44,625 bases of DNA from CAYFHQ01 sp964342805 (lineage in GTDB: Bacteria > Bacillota > Clostridia > Peptostreptococcales > Acidaminobacteraceae): contig CAYFHQ010000019.1 of NCBI GenBank assembly GCA_964342805.1, positions 1 through 44,625 on the forward strand, read 5' to 3'. Below, piece by piece: positions 8,457-16,796 of this stretch; position 1 is the first letter of the stretch; every line of letters starts with the position of its first letter. Below the pieces are notes generated by a model, which saw only the letters and a list, made by a program, of their open reading frames with translations, did no database searches and was not told the DNA's origin. Made by a program: the position numbers and the translations under genes.

Positions 8457-8652
8457 GAGAACAGGTTACCTGTTCTCTCAGATTGTCGACAAAGTCGGCA
8501 AGATGAAGGCTGTAGAAAACTTCTTCAGACAAGGCGCGGCTGAAAGCCAGTTGGTGAGCGATCTCGAAGATCGTGATCCAGCTGGATTGAAGCCAGCAAC
8601 GCAGTATGAAGGAGTTTATCTACGGCCGCAGAGAACAGGTTACCTGTTCTCT
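8457..8652 (+). repeat. Copy 1 of the terminator-associated dispersed repeat (153-nt core bracketed by identical palindromes)
   Basis: A 22-bp direct repeat, itself a palindrome (arms GAGAACAGGT and ACCTGTTCTC around a central T, plus a trailing T), lies at 8457-8478 and 8631-8652. Between the 21-bp palindromes are 153 nt. The core matches the reverse complement of 43268-43420 without gaps, with about 17 differences in 153 by hand count. An A5 tract precedes the left palindrome and a T-rich tract follows the right one. This looks like one bidirectional terminator between the convergent genes at 7717-8397 and 8640-9395, split by the core and duplicated. Inside, CCAGTTGG (8547-8554) pairs with CCAGCTGG (8578-8585) around CGATC/GATCG and a 5-nt loop. 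A reading frame crosses the core but has no RBS and drifts mostly by non-synonymous changes. Confidence 0.85.
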
Positions 8653-8661
8653 TTTATTTTT
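8631..8661 (+). terminator. Rho-independent terminator (right palindrome of the repeat)
   Basis: A 10-bp perfect stem (GAGAACAGGT/ACCTGTTCTC) is followed by TTTTATTTTT on the plus strand, ending the 7717-8397 transcript. It overlaps the last codons of the RloB-like gene on the other strand. The left copy (8457-8477), read on the minus strand, is followed by ATTTTTG and can end the RloAB-like transcript. Confidence 0.75.
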
Positions 8662-9395
8662 GCCTCAATATAGGTGTCCAGTTGTAGATCCTCAAACATC
8701 ATGAATAACTGACTAAAGATTCTATATTTACGATCCTGTATGAGTCTATTGAACTCCATCTTCCGATCAAGTTCCTGGCGGTTGGCAATGGCCTGGTCCA
8801 AATCATAAGATTCTAGACTCTCCATCTCTAAATATTTGTTTCTATTTCGATCTACGGCTATGGCAATATGAGTCTCATCAATTATATTCTTAGATGCGAA
8901 TTGGCCATGTAGTTCCTTTAGATCAGGATTACACTGACAACCTTCAGCATACTGAACCTTAAATGCCTCATAGTGGTCCAGTAGCCAACCTTGCATACAG
9001 GGATAGGACAGCAACCTCAGTCCACTTTCAGTGGAGTCATCGTATACATCAAAATAGGATTCAATTAGGTCATGTCTATTTTCATCCTTGTCAAAAATAA
9101 CATAAACTGAGTAATCAAAGTCTGTTAAACCATATGCTCTAGGGATTTCATCGTCATCATCAAACGCCTGGAGGCTTGCATGAAGTTGGGCTCTGGGTGC
9201 AGTTTTTACGATTACATGATTGTCCTCATGGGCGTGGTTCTGTTCCAGATCCGCATAGAGACTCATGCACCGGTCTCGATCCCAGGTAAAATCATAACCA
9301 AGGATGTCTTTGAACAACCAAGTGAAGTAGTCTATTTCCTCAACTTCACCTTCAACTAGTATAAAGACCCTTCCAATGGTCGGTTTATGCGTCAT
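8640..9395 (-). CDS. RloB/AbiL-like TOPRIM-type protein, putative phage-defence effector
   Basis: 251 residues. The N-terminus FILVEGEVEEIDYF (E15, E17) plus FDKDE (101-105) gives the Glu and Asp-x-Asp pattern of TOPRIM nucleases. SYPCMQGWLLDHYEAF (about 130-145) resembles the NPCFE-WLL-HF block typical of RloB. The gene overlaps the 3' end of the upstream ATPase gene by 11 nt, so the two are co-translated. RloA/RloB pairs (AbiLi/AbiLii) are known abortive-infection systems; that role is inferred here. The gene is visibly AT-richer than uvrA and uvrC, suggesting acquisition. DUF4435/AriB of PARIS is the main alternative family. Confidence 0.7.
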   Translation of the reverse strand: MTHKPTIGRVFILVEGEVEEIDYFTWLFKDILGYDFTWDRDRCMSLYADLEQNHAHEDNHVIVKTAPRAQLHASLQAFDDDDEIPRAYGLTDFDYSVYVIFDKDENRHDLIESYFDVYDDSTESGLRLLSYPCMQGWLLDHYEAFKVQYAEGCQCNPDLKELHGQFASKNIIDETHIAIAVDRNRNKYLEMESLESYDLDQAIANRQELDRKMEFNRLIQDRKYRIFSQLFMMFEDLQLDTYIEAKIKENR

Positions 9396-10548
9396 ACTGC
9401 TTTACCTTCTCAATAAAACTTGGCAAATAACCAAAACGACCTGACTTGTACATCTTCTGATAGTTTTGGGTGCTTCTTGGTTTAAAACTAGACACTTTCG
9501 CCACTTGGCTAACTAAGTCCTCATCTCGTCTTACCAAATAAATCTGGTCTGCCCTTAAAACAGATGGGTGCATGATATCTAGCTTATGACAAGTGAAAAA
9601 CAACTGGCTAGATGTAGCTTCTGATTTAACCAATTCAAGGATGACCTTAAAGGTCTCAAAGTGTAGTGAAAAGTCCATTTCGTCAATCAAAAGCATGCCA
9701 GGTTTATCAATGATCCGCAATATCCAGGGTATCAGTTTTAGTGTTGCCTTATTGCCTACAGACTCAAATGTGAAGGGGATAGGGAATCGATCCTTGTAGG
9801 TCACATAAACCTGAGGTTCTGATCCTATTGAACCCTCAGAGAGTAAGCTGGCTTGGAACTGATTGTTGAGTCGTCTCAATATGCTATTTAACCTATCGGT
9901 GTTTTTTTCATCACGTAGAAACTTGTTTAAGGTGTGATCGTTTTCAGATGTCAGGATCTGATTACGGGCGTTGTCGATGTATGCAGAGTTAGCAAGGAAG
10001 TCCATAAAAGCAGTCACAACAGCACTATCCTCAATTTCATCAAATGAACCATTGTGGTAGGCTACTCTAAAGTGAGACCTATCCGGCTTTACACTGTTGA
10101 CTTTTTTCCCATTGATTTCATCATGATGGCGTTCGAATATAGGCTTGTCATTAATCAAGACGTGCTCAGCTTCTATGATGTTTTTGTCCGTATCAAAAAC
10201 AACAGAATAGACTACCGTCTTATGATCAAACAAAAACTCATACACCAAATGAGTTTTCATACCAATGTTAACTCTGGTTTCACCATCCTCATCCATATAA
10301 ATCTTACCTAGAATATGGGGGACGATGCCCATGATGTCCAGTTCCTCAACCAGGAGTTCAATGAGTACCGCTATTGCCTTAATGCTGGTACTCTTCCCAG
10401 CACCATTTTCACCGAACATACCAATGGCACGTAGGACACCCTCTTGACTCACCCATTCTGATAAGTTGGTTTCGTTGTTGGCTTTCAGGTCAAATTCAAC
10501 AATGTCTCGAAAAGACTTAAAATTTTCAATCGTATAATTTGTAAGCAT
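9385..10548 (-). CDS. AAA15/RloA-like SMC-type ATPase, putative defence sensor
   Basis: 387 residues of the ABC/SMC-like ATPase class (COG1106-like). It starts with the typical NYTIENFKSF beta-strand. Walker A GENGAGKST is at 46-54, a degenerate signature ESVGNKATLKL at about 262-272, Walker B MLLIDEMD at about 285-292, and an H-loop His in FFTCHK (H321). No nuclease domain is fused; the partner is the RloB-like TOPRIM protein that overlaps its stop. GGAGG lies 5 nt before the ATG and a clear promoter lies upstream. Inferred role: NTP-driven sensor or regulator of the effector in a RloAB/AbiL-type system. Chromosome maintenance is less likely. Confidence 0.75.
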   Translation of the reverse strand: MLTNYTIENFKSFRDIVEFDLKANNETNLSEWVSQEGVLRAIGMFGENGAGKSTSIKAIAVLIELLVEELDIMGIVPHILGKIYMDEDGETRVNIGMKTHLVYEFLFDHKTVVYSVVFDTDKNIIEAEHVLINDKPIFERHHDEINGKKVNSVKPDRSHFRVAYHNGSFDEIEDSAVVTAFMDFLANSAYIDNARNQILTSENDHTLNKFLRDEKNTDRLNSILRRLNNQFQASLLSEGSIGSEPQVYVTYKDRFPIPFTFESVGNKATLKLIPWILRIIDKPGMLLIDEMDFSLHFETFKVILELVKSEATSSQLFFTCHKLDIMHPSVLRADQIYLVRRDEDLVSQVAKVSSFKPRSTQNYQKMYKSGRFGYLPSFIEKVKQYDA

Positions 10549-10572
10549 GTGATCCTCCGTTCTTCTACTTGC

Positions 10573-10601
10573 ATTTTATCAAATCGCTTGATGCACTGCA
10601 A
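10573..10601 (-). promoter_or_regulatory. Promoter of the RloAB-like pair
   Basis: Minus-strand TTGCAG (10596-10601), 17-nt spacer, TGA plus TAAAAT (10573-10581), about 25 nt before the ATPase ATG. It lies just downstream of the uvrA terminator, so the pair is expressed separately from uvrBA. Confidence 0.6.
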
Positions 10602-10652
10602 AAAACTTTCAGCAAAACGAGAATTTAATGAACTTTGGACCATAAATAGCAA

Positions 10653-10679
10653 GGGAACTGCAAAATTCATGCAGTTCCC
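10653..10679 (-). terminator. uvrA terminator hairpin
   Basis: Perfect 10-bp stem GGGAACTGCA/TGCAGTTCCC with a 7-nt loop, 26 nt after the uvrA stop. On the minus strand it is followed by TTGCTATTTAT, a broken U-tract. Confidence 0.6.
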
Positions 10680-10704
10680 CAAGTTTCTACTCAATTCCGA
10701 TGAA

Positions 10705-13533
10705 CTAGAGTACCTTACGTAAAAACTCCGCTGTATAGGACGTCTCATGCTTGGCAACGTCCTCAGGAGAACCTGTCACTACGATGGTTCCACCGCCGTC
10801 ACCACCGTTTGGACCCAGGTCGATAATGTGGTCACAGGACTTGATCATGTCCAGGTTGTGTTCGATGACAATCACCGTGTTACCACCGTCCACAAGTTTT
10901 TGTAATACCTCAATGAGGTTGTGGACGTCAGCCATATGAAGGCCCGTAGTAGGTTCGTCCAAGATGTAGAGGGTTTTGCCTGTACTTCTCTTGGACAGTT
11001 CAGAAGCCAGCTTGATCCGCTGGGCTTCACCACCAGACAACTGGGTCGATGGTTGCCCCAAACGAATGTAGTCTAGGCCCACGTCATGGAGGGTTTGCAA
11101 CTTACGTTTGATCTTTGGAATGTTGTCAAAGAAGATCAAGGCCTCCTCAACAGTCATTTCCAAAACATCCGCTATGCTCTTGCCCTTGTATTTGGCGTCT
11201 AGGGTTTCTCGGTTGTAGCGCTTGCCCTTACAAACATCACACTGGACATATACGTCCGGCAGGAAGTGCATTTCGATCTTAAGGATGCCATCACCCTTAC
11301 AGGACTCACAACGGCCACCCTTGACGTTAAAGCTGAACCGACCTTTTTTGTAGCCCTTCATCTTGGCTTCATTGGTTGCTGCAAAGAGGTCACGAATGTG
11401 GTCAAAGACCCCTGTATAAGTTGCTGGGTTCGACCGTGGGGTTCGGCCAATAGGGGACTGGTCAATGTCAATCACCTTGTCTATATGCTCAAGGCCAACC
11501 ACCTTGTCATGCTTGCCTGGTTTCATTCGGGTTCGATAAAGACTGGAGGCCGCTGACTTGTAGAGGATTTCATTGACCAGGGTTGACTTGCCGGACCCCG
11601 ATACCCCTGTTACACAAGTGAAGACGCCCATTGGGAAACGTGCATCCACCTCTTGAAGGTTGTTCTCGGTCGCCCCGTAAACTTCCAACCACTTGCCGTT
11701 GGGCTCTTTACGCTGATCAGGGATTGGTATTTGAAGCTTGCCTGACAGGTACTTTCCAGTGATGGAGTCCTCATTGTTAAGAATGTCGTCAATGGGGCCT
11801 GCAGCAATGATTTCACCACCGTGTTCACCTGCTCCTGGACCAATGTCGATGACAAAATCCGCTTGCTCTATGGTCTCTTCATCGTGCTCAACTACGATCA
11901 AGGTATTTCCAATATCCGTTAAGTTCCTTAGGGTCTTCAGGAGCTTTTGATTGTCCTTTTGGTGGAGGCCAATGGACGGCTCGTCAAGAATATAGAGGAC
12001 CCCAACCAGGCCAGACCCTATTTGGGTTGCCAGTCGAATCCGCTGGGACTCCCCGCCGGACAGGGTACCTGCAGCCCGTGACAGGGTCAAGTACTCCAGG
12101 CCTACATTTTGTAGGAAGCTGAGTCGGGCGTCAATCTCCTTGAGGATCAACTCAGAGATCTTGGCACGTTTTTCATCAAGCTCAATGCTATTGAAGAAGG
12201 CCAGACTGTCCCTAACTGACATTTCCGTTACATCGAAAATGCTCTTGTCTCCAAATGTTACTGCCAGGGACTCAGGCTTTAGACGCTTACCCCCGCAGGT
12301 TTGACAAGGGGTGAGACTCATGTACTCTTCTATACGCTGGCGCATATAGTCGGAGTTTGTCTCTTTATATCGACGTTCCAGGTTGTTGACCAAGCCTTCG
12401 AAGGGGGCCTTGTACTTGCGGACGCCACCATACTTGGACTCATAATGAAACTCAATCACTCGGTCCCCAGTACCATAGAGGATGTCATTGAGGACATGGT
12501 CATCCATGTCTTGAACAGGAGTCTTTTCATCTAAGCCGTGGTCTTCCAAAACGGACTGGATCATTTGTCGATAGTAGGTCCCTTCACCGGAAGTGGCAAT
12601 GGGGCTAAAGGCGCCTTCTGAAACGGACAGGGAGTGGTCGGGCACCACAAGCTCTGGATCAACCTTGAGTAGGTGGCCCAGACCCTTACAGTCTGGACAA
12701 GCTCCATAGGGGGCGTTGAAAGAGAACATCCGTGGTTCCATTTCCGTGATCCCTACCCCGTGGACCGTACAAGAGAACTTGGTGTTGTACAGGTGGTCAA
12801 TGCCGTCGGCGTCGTTGAGTTCATTGATGATTACAATTCCCTCAGATAGCTTCAGGGCCACTTCAATGGAGTCGGACAGTCGGCGGTCAATCCCTTCTTT
12901 CATGACCAGTCGGTCAACCACAACTTCTATACTGTGTTTCTTGTTTTTCTCTAGGTTAATTTCTTCTGCCAGTTCACGGATTTCACCGTCCACACGGACC
13001 CGGACATAACCTTCCTTTTTCAGCCGTTCCAGTTCCCGCTTATGCTCACCCTTTTTCCCCCGGACAATGGGGCCCAAGACTTGGATCTTTGTCCGCTCAG
13101 GCAGGTCCATGACCTTGTCAACAATTTGGTCCACGGACAACTGGCTGATCTCTTCCCCACATACGGGACAGTGGGGAATACCGGCTCTGGCATACAAGAG
13201 ACGGAGGTAGTCATAGATTTCCGTAACCGTCCCCACTGTAGACCGTGGGTTCCTGCTAGTTGTCTTCTGGTCAATGGAGATGGCCGGTGATAGGCCTTCA
13301 ATGTACTCCACATTGGGTTTTTCCATCTGGCCAAGGAATTGACGGGCATAAGCAGATAGGGACTCCACATAGCGACGCTGGCCTTCTGCATAGATGGTGT
13401 CAAAGGCTAGACTGGACTTGCCAGACCCACTAAGGCCTGTAACAACCACCAGCTGGTCACGGGGAATCTTGATGTCTATGTTTTTCAGGTTATGCTCTTT
13501 GGCACCCTTTACTTCAATAAATTGATGATTCAT
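10705..13533 (-). CDS. uvrA: Excinuclease ABC subunit A
   Basis: Damage-scanning ABC ATPase of nucleotide excision repair; a dimer loads UvrB. The 942 residues have two ABC modules: Walker A GLSGSGKSS near residue 31 and GVSGSGKST in the second half, with signatures LSGGESQRIRLA and LSGGEAQRIKLA. Zinc-binding CxxC pairs are visible (CPVC, CPDC, CESC, CDVC). Length is normal. The start overlaps the uvrB stop region (TAAGATG), with AAAGG upstream, so it is translated from the uvrBA transcript under the LexA-boxed promoter. Confidence 0.98.
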   Translation of the reverse strand: MNHQFIEVKGAKEHNLKNIDIKIPRDQLVVVTGLSGSGKSSLAFDTIYAEGQRRYVESLSAYARQFLGQMEKPNVEYIEGLSPAISIDQKTTSRNPRSTVGTVTEIYDYLRLLYARAGIPHCPVCGEEISQLSVDQIVDKVMDLPERTKIQVLGPIVRGKKGEHKRELERLKKEGYVRVRVDGEIRELAEEINLEKNKKHSIEVVVDRLVMKEGIDRRLSDSIEVALKLSEGIVIINELNDADGIDHLYNTKFSCTVHGVGITEMEPRMFSFNAPYGACPDCKGLGHLLKVDPELVVPDHSLSVSEGAFSPIATSGEGTYYRQMIQSVLEDHGLDEKTPVQDMDDHVLNDILYGTGDRVIEFHYESKYGGVRKYKAPFEGLVNNLERRYKETNSDYMRQRIEEYMSLTPCQTCGGKRLKPESLAVTFGDKSIFDVTEMSVRDSLAFFNSIELDEKRAKISELILKEIDARLSFLQNVGLEYLTLSRAAGTLSGGESQRIRLATQIGSGLVGVLYILDEPSIGLHQKDNQKLLKTLRNLTDIGNTLIVVEHDEETIEQADFVIDIGPGAGEHGGEIIAAGPIDDILNNEDSITGKYLSGKLQIPIPDQRKEPNGKWLEVYGATENNLQEVDARFPMGVFTCVTGVSGSGKSTLVNEILYKSAASSLYRTRMKPGKHDKVVGLEHIDKVIDIDQSPIGRTPRSNPATYTGVFDHIRDLFAATNEAKMKGYKKGRFSFNVKGGRCESCKGDGILKIEMHFLPDVYVQCDVCKGKRYNRETLDAKYKGKSIADVLEMTVEEALIFFDNIPKIKRKLQTLHDVGLDYIRLGQPSTQLSGGEAQRIKLASELSKRSTGKTLYILDEPTTGLHMADVHNLIEVLQKLVDGGNTVIVIEHNLDMIKSCDHIIDLGPNGGDGGGTIVVTGSPEDVAKHETSYTAEFLRKVL

Positions 13534-13534
13534 C

Positions 13535-15517
13535 TTATTTTCCTTTATCCTGTTTGGCTTTCAGTTCCACAATTCGATCACGGAGCTCAGCTGCCCGTTC
13601 AAACTGAAGGGCCTGCGAAGCCGCAAACATTTCATTTTCCAGTTCAGCAATGTAGTCTGCCAAGGACTCCCCTGCCAACTCTTCACTTGCTGCCTTGTAT
13701 TCTTCTTCCTCTTCAGCAACCTTGGTTGCTGCCAGCACATCATGAATTCGCTTCTGAATGGTCTTGGGGACAATCCCATGTTTGTCATTGTAAGCTTCCT
13801 GGATAGACCGGCGACGATTGGTCTCCGTGATGGCCTTGTCCATGGCATCAGAAATCTTGTCCGCATACATGATCACGTGACCCTTGTCATTCCGGGCAGC
13901 ACGACCAATGGTCTGAACCAAGGCGGTCTCGGACCGTAGGAAACCCTGTTTATCCGCATCTAAAATGGCAACCAGAGAGACCTCTGGCATATCTAGGCCC
14001 TCCCGCAAGAGGTTGATCCCGATCAAAACGTCAAAGACGCCGGACCGGAGGTCCTTGATGATCTGCATGCGCTCCAGGGTGTCAATATCCGAGTGGAGGT
14101 ACTTAACCTTGAGGTCCATTTCCTTAAAGTAGTCAGTCAGGTCCTCAGACATTTTTTTGGTTAGGGTTGTGATCAAGACCCGCTCACCCGCTTCAATCCG
14201 TTTGAGGATTTCGCTATAGAGGTCATCGATTTGGCCCTCAATGGGCCGCACTTCAATTTTGGGGTCCAGGAGTCCAGTGGGCCGGATAACCTGCTGGGCA
14301 AAATGGTCACAGTGTTCTTTTTCATAGGGTCCCGGTGTCGCTGAAACAAAGAGGGACTGGGGAACCAGCTCCTCAAACTCGTCAAAATTCAAGGGTCGGT
14401 TGTCCATGGCAGAAGGCAGGCGGAAGCCGTAGTCCACCAGGTTTTGCTTTCTGGACCGGTCTCCCCCATACATACCCCGTACCTGGGGCAGGGTCTGGTG
14501 GGACTCGTCCACTACCAATAAGAAGTCCTCTGGGAAGTAGTCCATGAGGGTGTAGGGCCGGGTTCCTGGAGGCAGGCCAACCAGGTGGCGGGAGTAGTTT
14601 TCGATTCCTTGGCAGAAGCCCACTTCTCTTAGCATTTCCAGGTCATACCGGGTCCGCTGTTCAATCCGCTGGGCTTCCAGGAGCTTGCCCTCGTCCTTGA
14701 ACTCTTTTAGCCGCTCTTCCAGTTCCGCTTCAATACTCTTAATGGCCCGCTCAATGCTTTCCTTGCTAGTTACATAGTGGGAGGCCGGAAAAATAGACAC
14801 ATGGTCCCGCAGACCAATGATCTCACCGGTCAGGGCATTCACTTCCATGATTCGGTCAATTTCGTCACCGAACATTTCCACCCGGTAGACATTTTCACTG
14901 GAGGCCGAAGGGAAGATCTCAATAACGTCGCCTCGGACACGGAAGGTGTTTCGGGTGAAGTTGATGTCGTTTCGAGTGAACTGGATGTCCACCAATTTTT
15001 CCAGGATCTCTTCCCGGGTCTTCTGCATGCCAGGACGCAAGGACAAAACCAGTTCCTTGTAGTCGATGGGGGCACCAAGACCATAAATGGCTGAAACCGA
15101 TGCAACAATAATTACGTCCCGTCGCTCAAAAAGGGCGGCTGTTGCAGAGTGGCGCATTTTGTCAATTTCATCGTTCACCGAGGAATCTTTTTCTATAAAG
15201 GTGTCCGATGAAACCACATAGGCTTCAGGTTGGTAATAATCGTAGTAGGACACGAAAAACTCCACGGCATTGTCGGGAAAGAACTCTCGGAACTCTCCAG
15301 CAAGCTGTGCAGCCAGTGTCTTGTTGTGGGCGATGATCAAGGTGGGTTTCTGTACCGCTTCAATAACCTTTGCCACCGTGTATGTTTTACCGGAGCCCGT
15401 TACCCCCAGTAGGGTTTGGTAACGCACACCAGCGGTAATCGTGCTGGCCAGATCTTGTATGGCCTGGGGTTGGTCTCCCGTCGGTTCAAAGGGAGAAACC
15501 ACTTTTAACTTTGGCAT
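13535..15517 (-). CDS. uvrB: Excinuclease ABC subunit B
   Basis: DNA-opening ATPase that holds the lesion and recruits UvrC. The 660 residues contain Walker A GVTGSGKT (about 39-46), the aromatic beta-hairpin around SYYDYYQPEAYV, the DESHQTLPQ helicase motif, later superfamily-2 motifs (RAARNDKGHVIMYAD) and a C-terminal UVR helix pair that contacts UvrC. First gene of uvrB-uvrA. GAGG lies 6 nt before the ATG. A consensus promoter with a LexA box sits directly upstream, so SOS induction is likely. Confidence 0.98.
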   Translation of the reverse strand: MPKLKVVSPFEPTGDQPQAIQDLASTITAGVRYQTLLGVTGSGKTYTVAKVIEAVQKPTLIIAHNKTLAAQLAGEFREFFPDNAVEFFVSYYDYYQPEAYVVSSDTFIEKDSSVNDEIDKMRHSATAALFERRDVIIVASVSAIYGLGAPIDYKELVLSLRPGMQKTREEILEKLVDIQFTRNDINFTRNTFRVRGDVIEIFPSASSENVYRVEMFGDEIDRIMEVNALTGEIIGLRDHVSIFPASHYVTSKESIERAIKSIEAELEERLKEFKDEGKLLEAQRIEQRTRYDLEMLREVGFCQGIENYSRHLVGLPPGTRPYTLMDYFPEDFLLVVDESHQTLPQVRGMYGGDRSRKQNLVDYGFRLPSAMDNRPLNFDEFEELVPQSLFVSATPGPYEKEHCDHFAQQVIRPTGLLDPKIEVRPIEGQIDDLYSEILKRIEAGERVLITTLTKKMSEDLTDYFKEMDLKVKYLHSDIDTLERMQIIKDLRSGVFDVLIGINLLREGLDMPEVSLVAILDADKQGFLRSETALVQTIGRAARNDKGHVIMYADKISDAMDKAITETNRRRSIQEAYNDKHGIVPKTIQKRIHDVLAATKVAEEEEEYKAASEELAGESLADYIAELENEMFAASQALQFERAAELRDRIVELKAKQDKGK

Positions 15518-15533
15518 AAGTAACCTCTATATC

Positions 15534-15587
15534 CAAACACGTGTTCGCTTTTGACTACATTATAATGGATGTAAATTTAGCCGTCAA
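15534..15587 (-). promoter_or_regulatory. uvrBA promoter with LexA (SOS) box
   Basis: Minus-strand TTGACG (15582-15587), 17-nt spacer, TATAAT (15559-15564). CGAAC-ACGT-GTTTG (15534-15547) lies just after the predicted start near 15552. It matches the Firmicute LexA consensus CGAAC-N4-GTTCG with one change, and its position would block initiation or clearance. Confidence 0.85.
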
Positions 15588-15630
15588 CAGTCCACTTTTA
15601 TTGATACCCGAAAATGGCTTGATGGCAACG

Positions 15631-15678
15631 AAAAGCAGCTACGATTTCATTTTTGTTACACAATGAATCATAGCTGCT
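15631..15678 (-). terminator. Terminator after the AI-2E-family permease gene
   Basis: Stem AGCAGCTA/TAGCTGCT (15634-15641 with 15671-15678), extended through a mismatch by GATT/AATC and followed on the minus strand by TTTT. It begins 9 nt after the 15687 stop and separates this cluster from uvrB. Confidence 0.65.
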
Positions 15679-15686
15679 TATAAGTT

Positions 15687-16790
15687 CTAGTCGATTTTTA
15701 ACTGCTTGGTTTCCAGTCGGTCTTCCACCCAGCGGCTGACGACATTTCGAATGACCGCCAGGACAGGAACCCCGATCAGCATGCCCAGGACACCGAAGAG
15801 ACCTCCACCCACCAGGATGGCCAGGATAATCCAGAAGGGCGACATGCCCACGGAATCTCCAAGGATCTTTGGACCGATGATGTATCCGTCCACCTGCTGG
15901 AGGGCCAGGATGAAGATGGCCACAAAGAGGGCCTTGACTGGGCTCACAAACAAGGTGAAGAGGACCGCTGGTACCGCACCGATAAAGGGACCAAAGTAAG
16001 GAATCATGTTGGTGATCCCCACAATGATGGACATGAGCAAGGTGTAAGGTGCACCGATCATGGACAGGCCAACAAAGCAGATGATCCCAATAATGAGGGA
16101 GTCAATGAACTTGCCCACGATATACTTGGAAAACACATTGTGGGTTTCCCGAACTAACTCCACAGCAATATCTGCATACCGCTTGGGTAGGATGGCGTAG
16201 TTGATTTTCTTTATGCCCTTGAGGAAAATCTCCTTCTCCTTGAGCATATAGATGGAAATGATCAAGCCGATGATAAACTTCATAAGGCCAGAACCCAGCC
16301 CCACCAAGAAGGATAAGAGTCCCGTGAGGACATTGTTGAACATGGAGGTCGCATTCTTGATCAGGTCATCGAAGTTGCTGATCTCCAGGGACTGTAGATA
16401 CTGCATGCCCCCGTTCTTTTCAAGAAACTCGATCTGTTGGTTGGACCAGGCCTCCATGGCCTTCACATACTCTGGAACGTCAGCAATAATGTCGTTGATA
16501 CTCTGTACCAAGCTCGGAACAGCTATGGTCACAAAGAGGACAATCACACCAATGATAATCACGTACACCAAAAGGATACTGATATTACGATTAAACTTTG
16601 ACTTTTTCTCGATGTTCTCTAGCAAGGGATTGGCCAAGTATGCTATTGCAAAGGCCCAGATAAAGGGCACCAAGATGGTAATGAGCTGGGAGACAAACCC
16701 ACCTACCGAGTCAATCCGGTCGATCATTTTCCACATGATCATAATGAGAAAGACAATAGGCAAGAAGGCAATGTACGGAATTCTTTTCAT
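15687..16790 (-). CDS. AI-2E transporter family (PerM/YdiK-like) membrane protein
   Basis: 367 residues with about seven or eight hydrophobic segments. The arrangement is typical of the family: an N-terminal helix pair (IAFLPIVFLIMIMW, ITILVPFIWAFAIAYL), a central amphipathic domain, then helices with the conserved GITNMIPYFGPFIGAVPAVL and GGGLFGVLGMLIGVPVLAV segments near the C-terminus. The family name comes from E. coli TqsA, but most members are permeases or antiporters of unknown substrate, so none is given. The GGAGA that serves as RBS overlaps the ctpA stop, so it is co-transcribed with ctpA. Confidence 0.85.
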   Translation of the reverse strand: MKRIPYIAFLPIVFLIMIMWKMIDRIDSVGGFVSQLITILVPFIWAFAIAYLANPLLENIEKKSKFNRNISILLVYVIIIGVIVLFVTIAVPSLVQSINDIIADVPEYVKAMEAWSNQQIEFLEKNGGMQYLQSLEISNFDDLIKNATSMFNNVLTGLLSFLVGLGSGLMKFIIGLIISIYMLKEKEIFLKGIKKINYAILPKRYADIAVELVRETHNVFSKYIVGKFIDSLIIGIICFVGLSMIGAPYTLLMSIIVGITNMIPYFGPFIGAVPAVLFTLFVSPVKALFVAIFILALQQVDGYIIGPKILGDSVGMSPFWIILAILVGGGLFGVLGMLIGVPVLAVIRNVVSRWVEDRLETKQLKID

Positions 16791-16796
16791 GAAAAC

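Noticed and set aside
8457..8652. Group IIC intron or IS110/IS1111-type insertion at a terminator
   Set aside because: The core is only 153 nt with no reverse transcriptase, transposase or intron domain V, and these elements do not leave 20-30-bp duplications.
8455..8673. 72-codon ORF across repeat copy 1 (and the 78-codon ORF at 43232-43468 across copy 2)
   Set aside because: No RBS or shared start, ends fall in the flanking hairpins, and most codon differences between copies are non-synonymous; better explained as a non-coding repeat.
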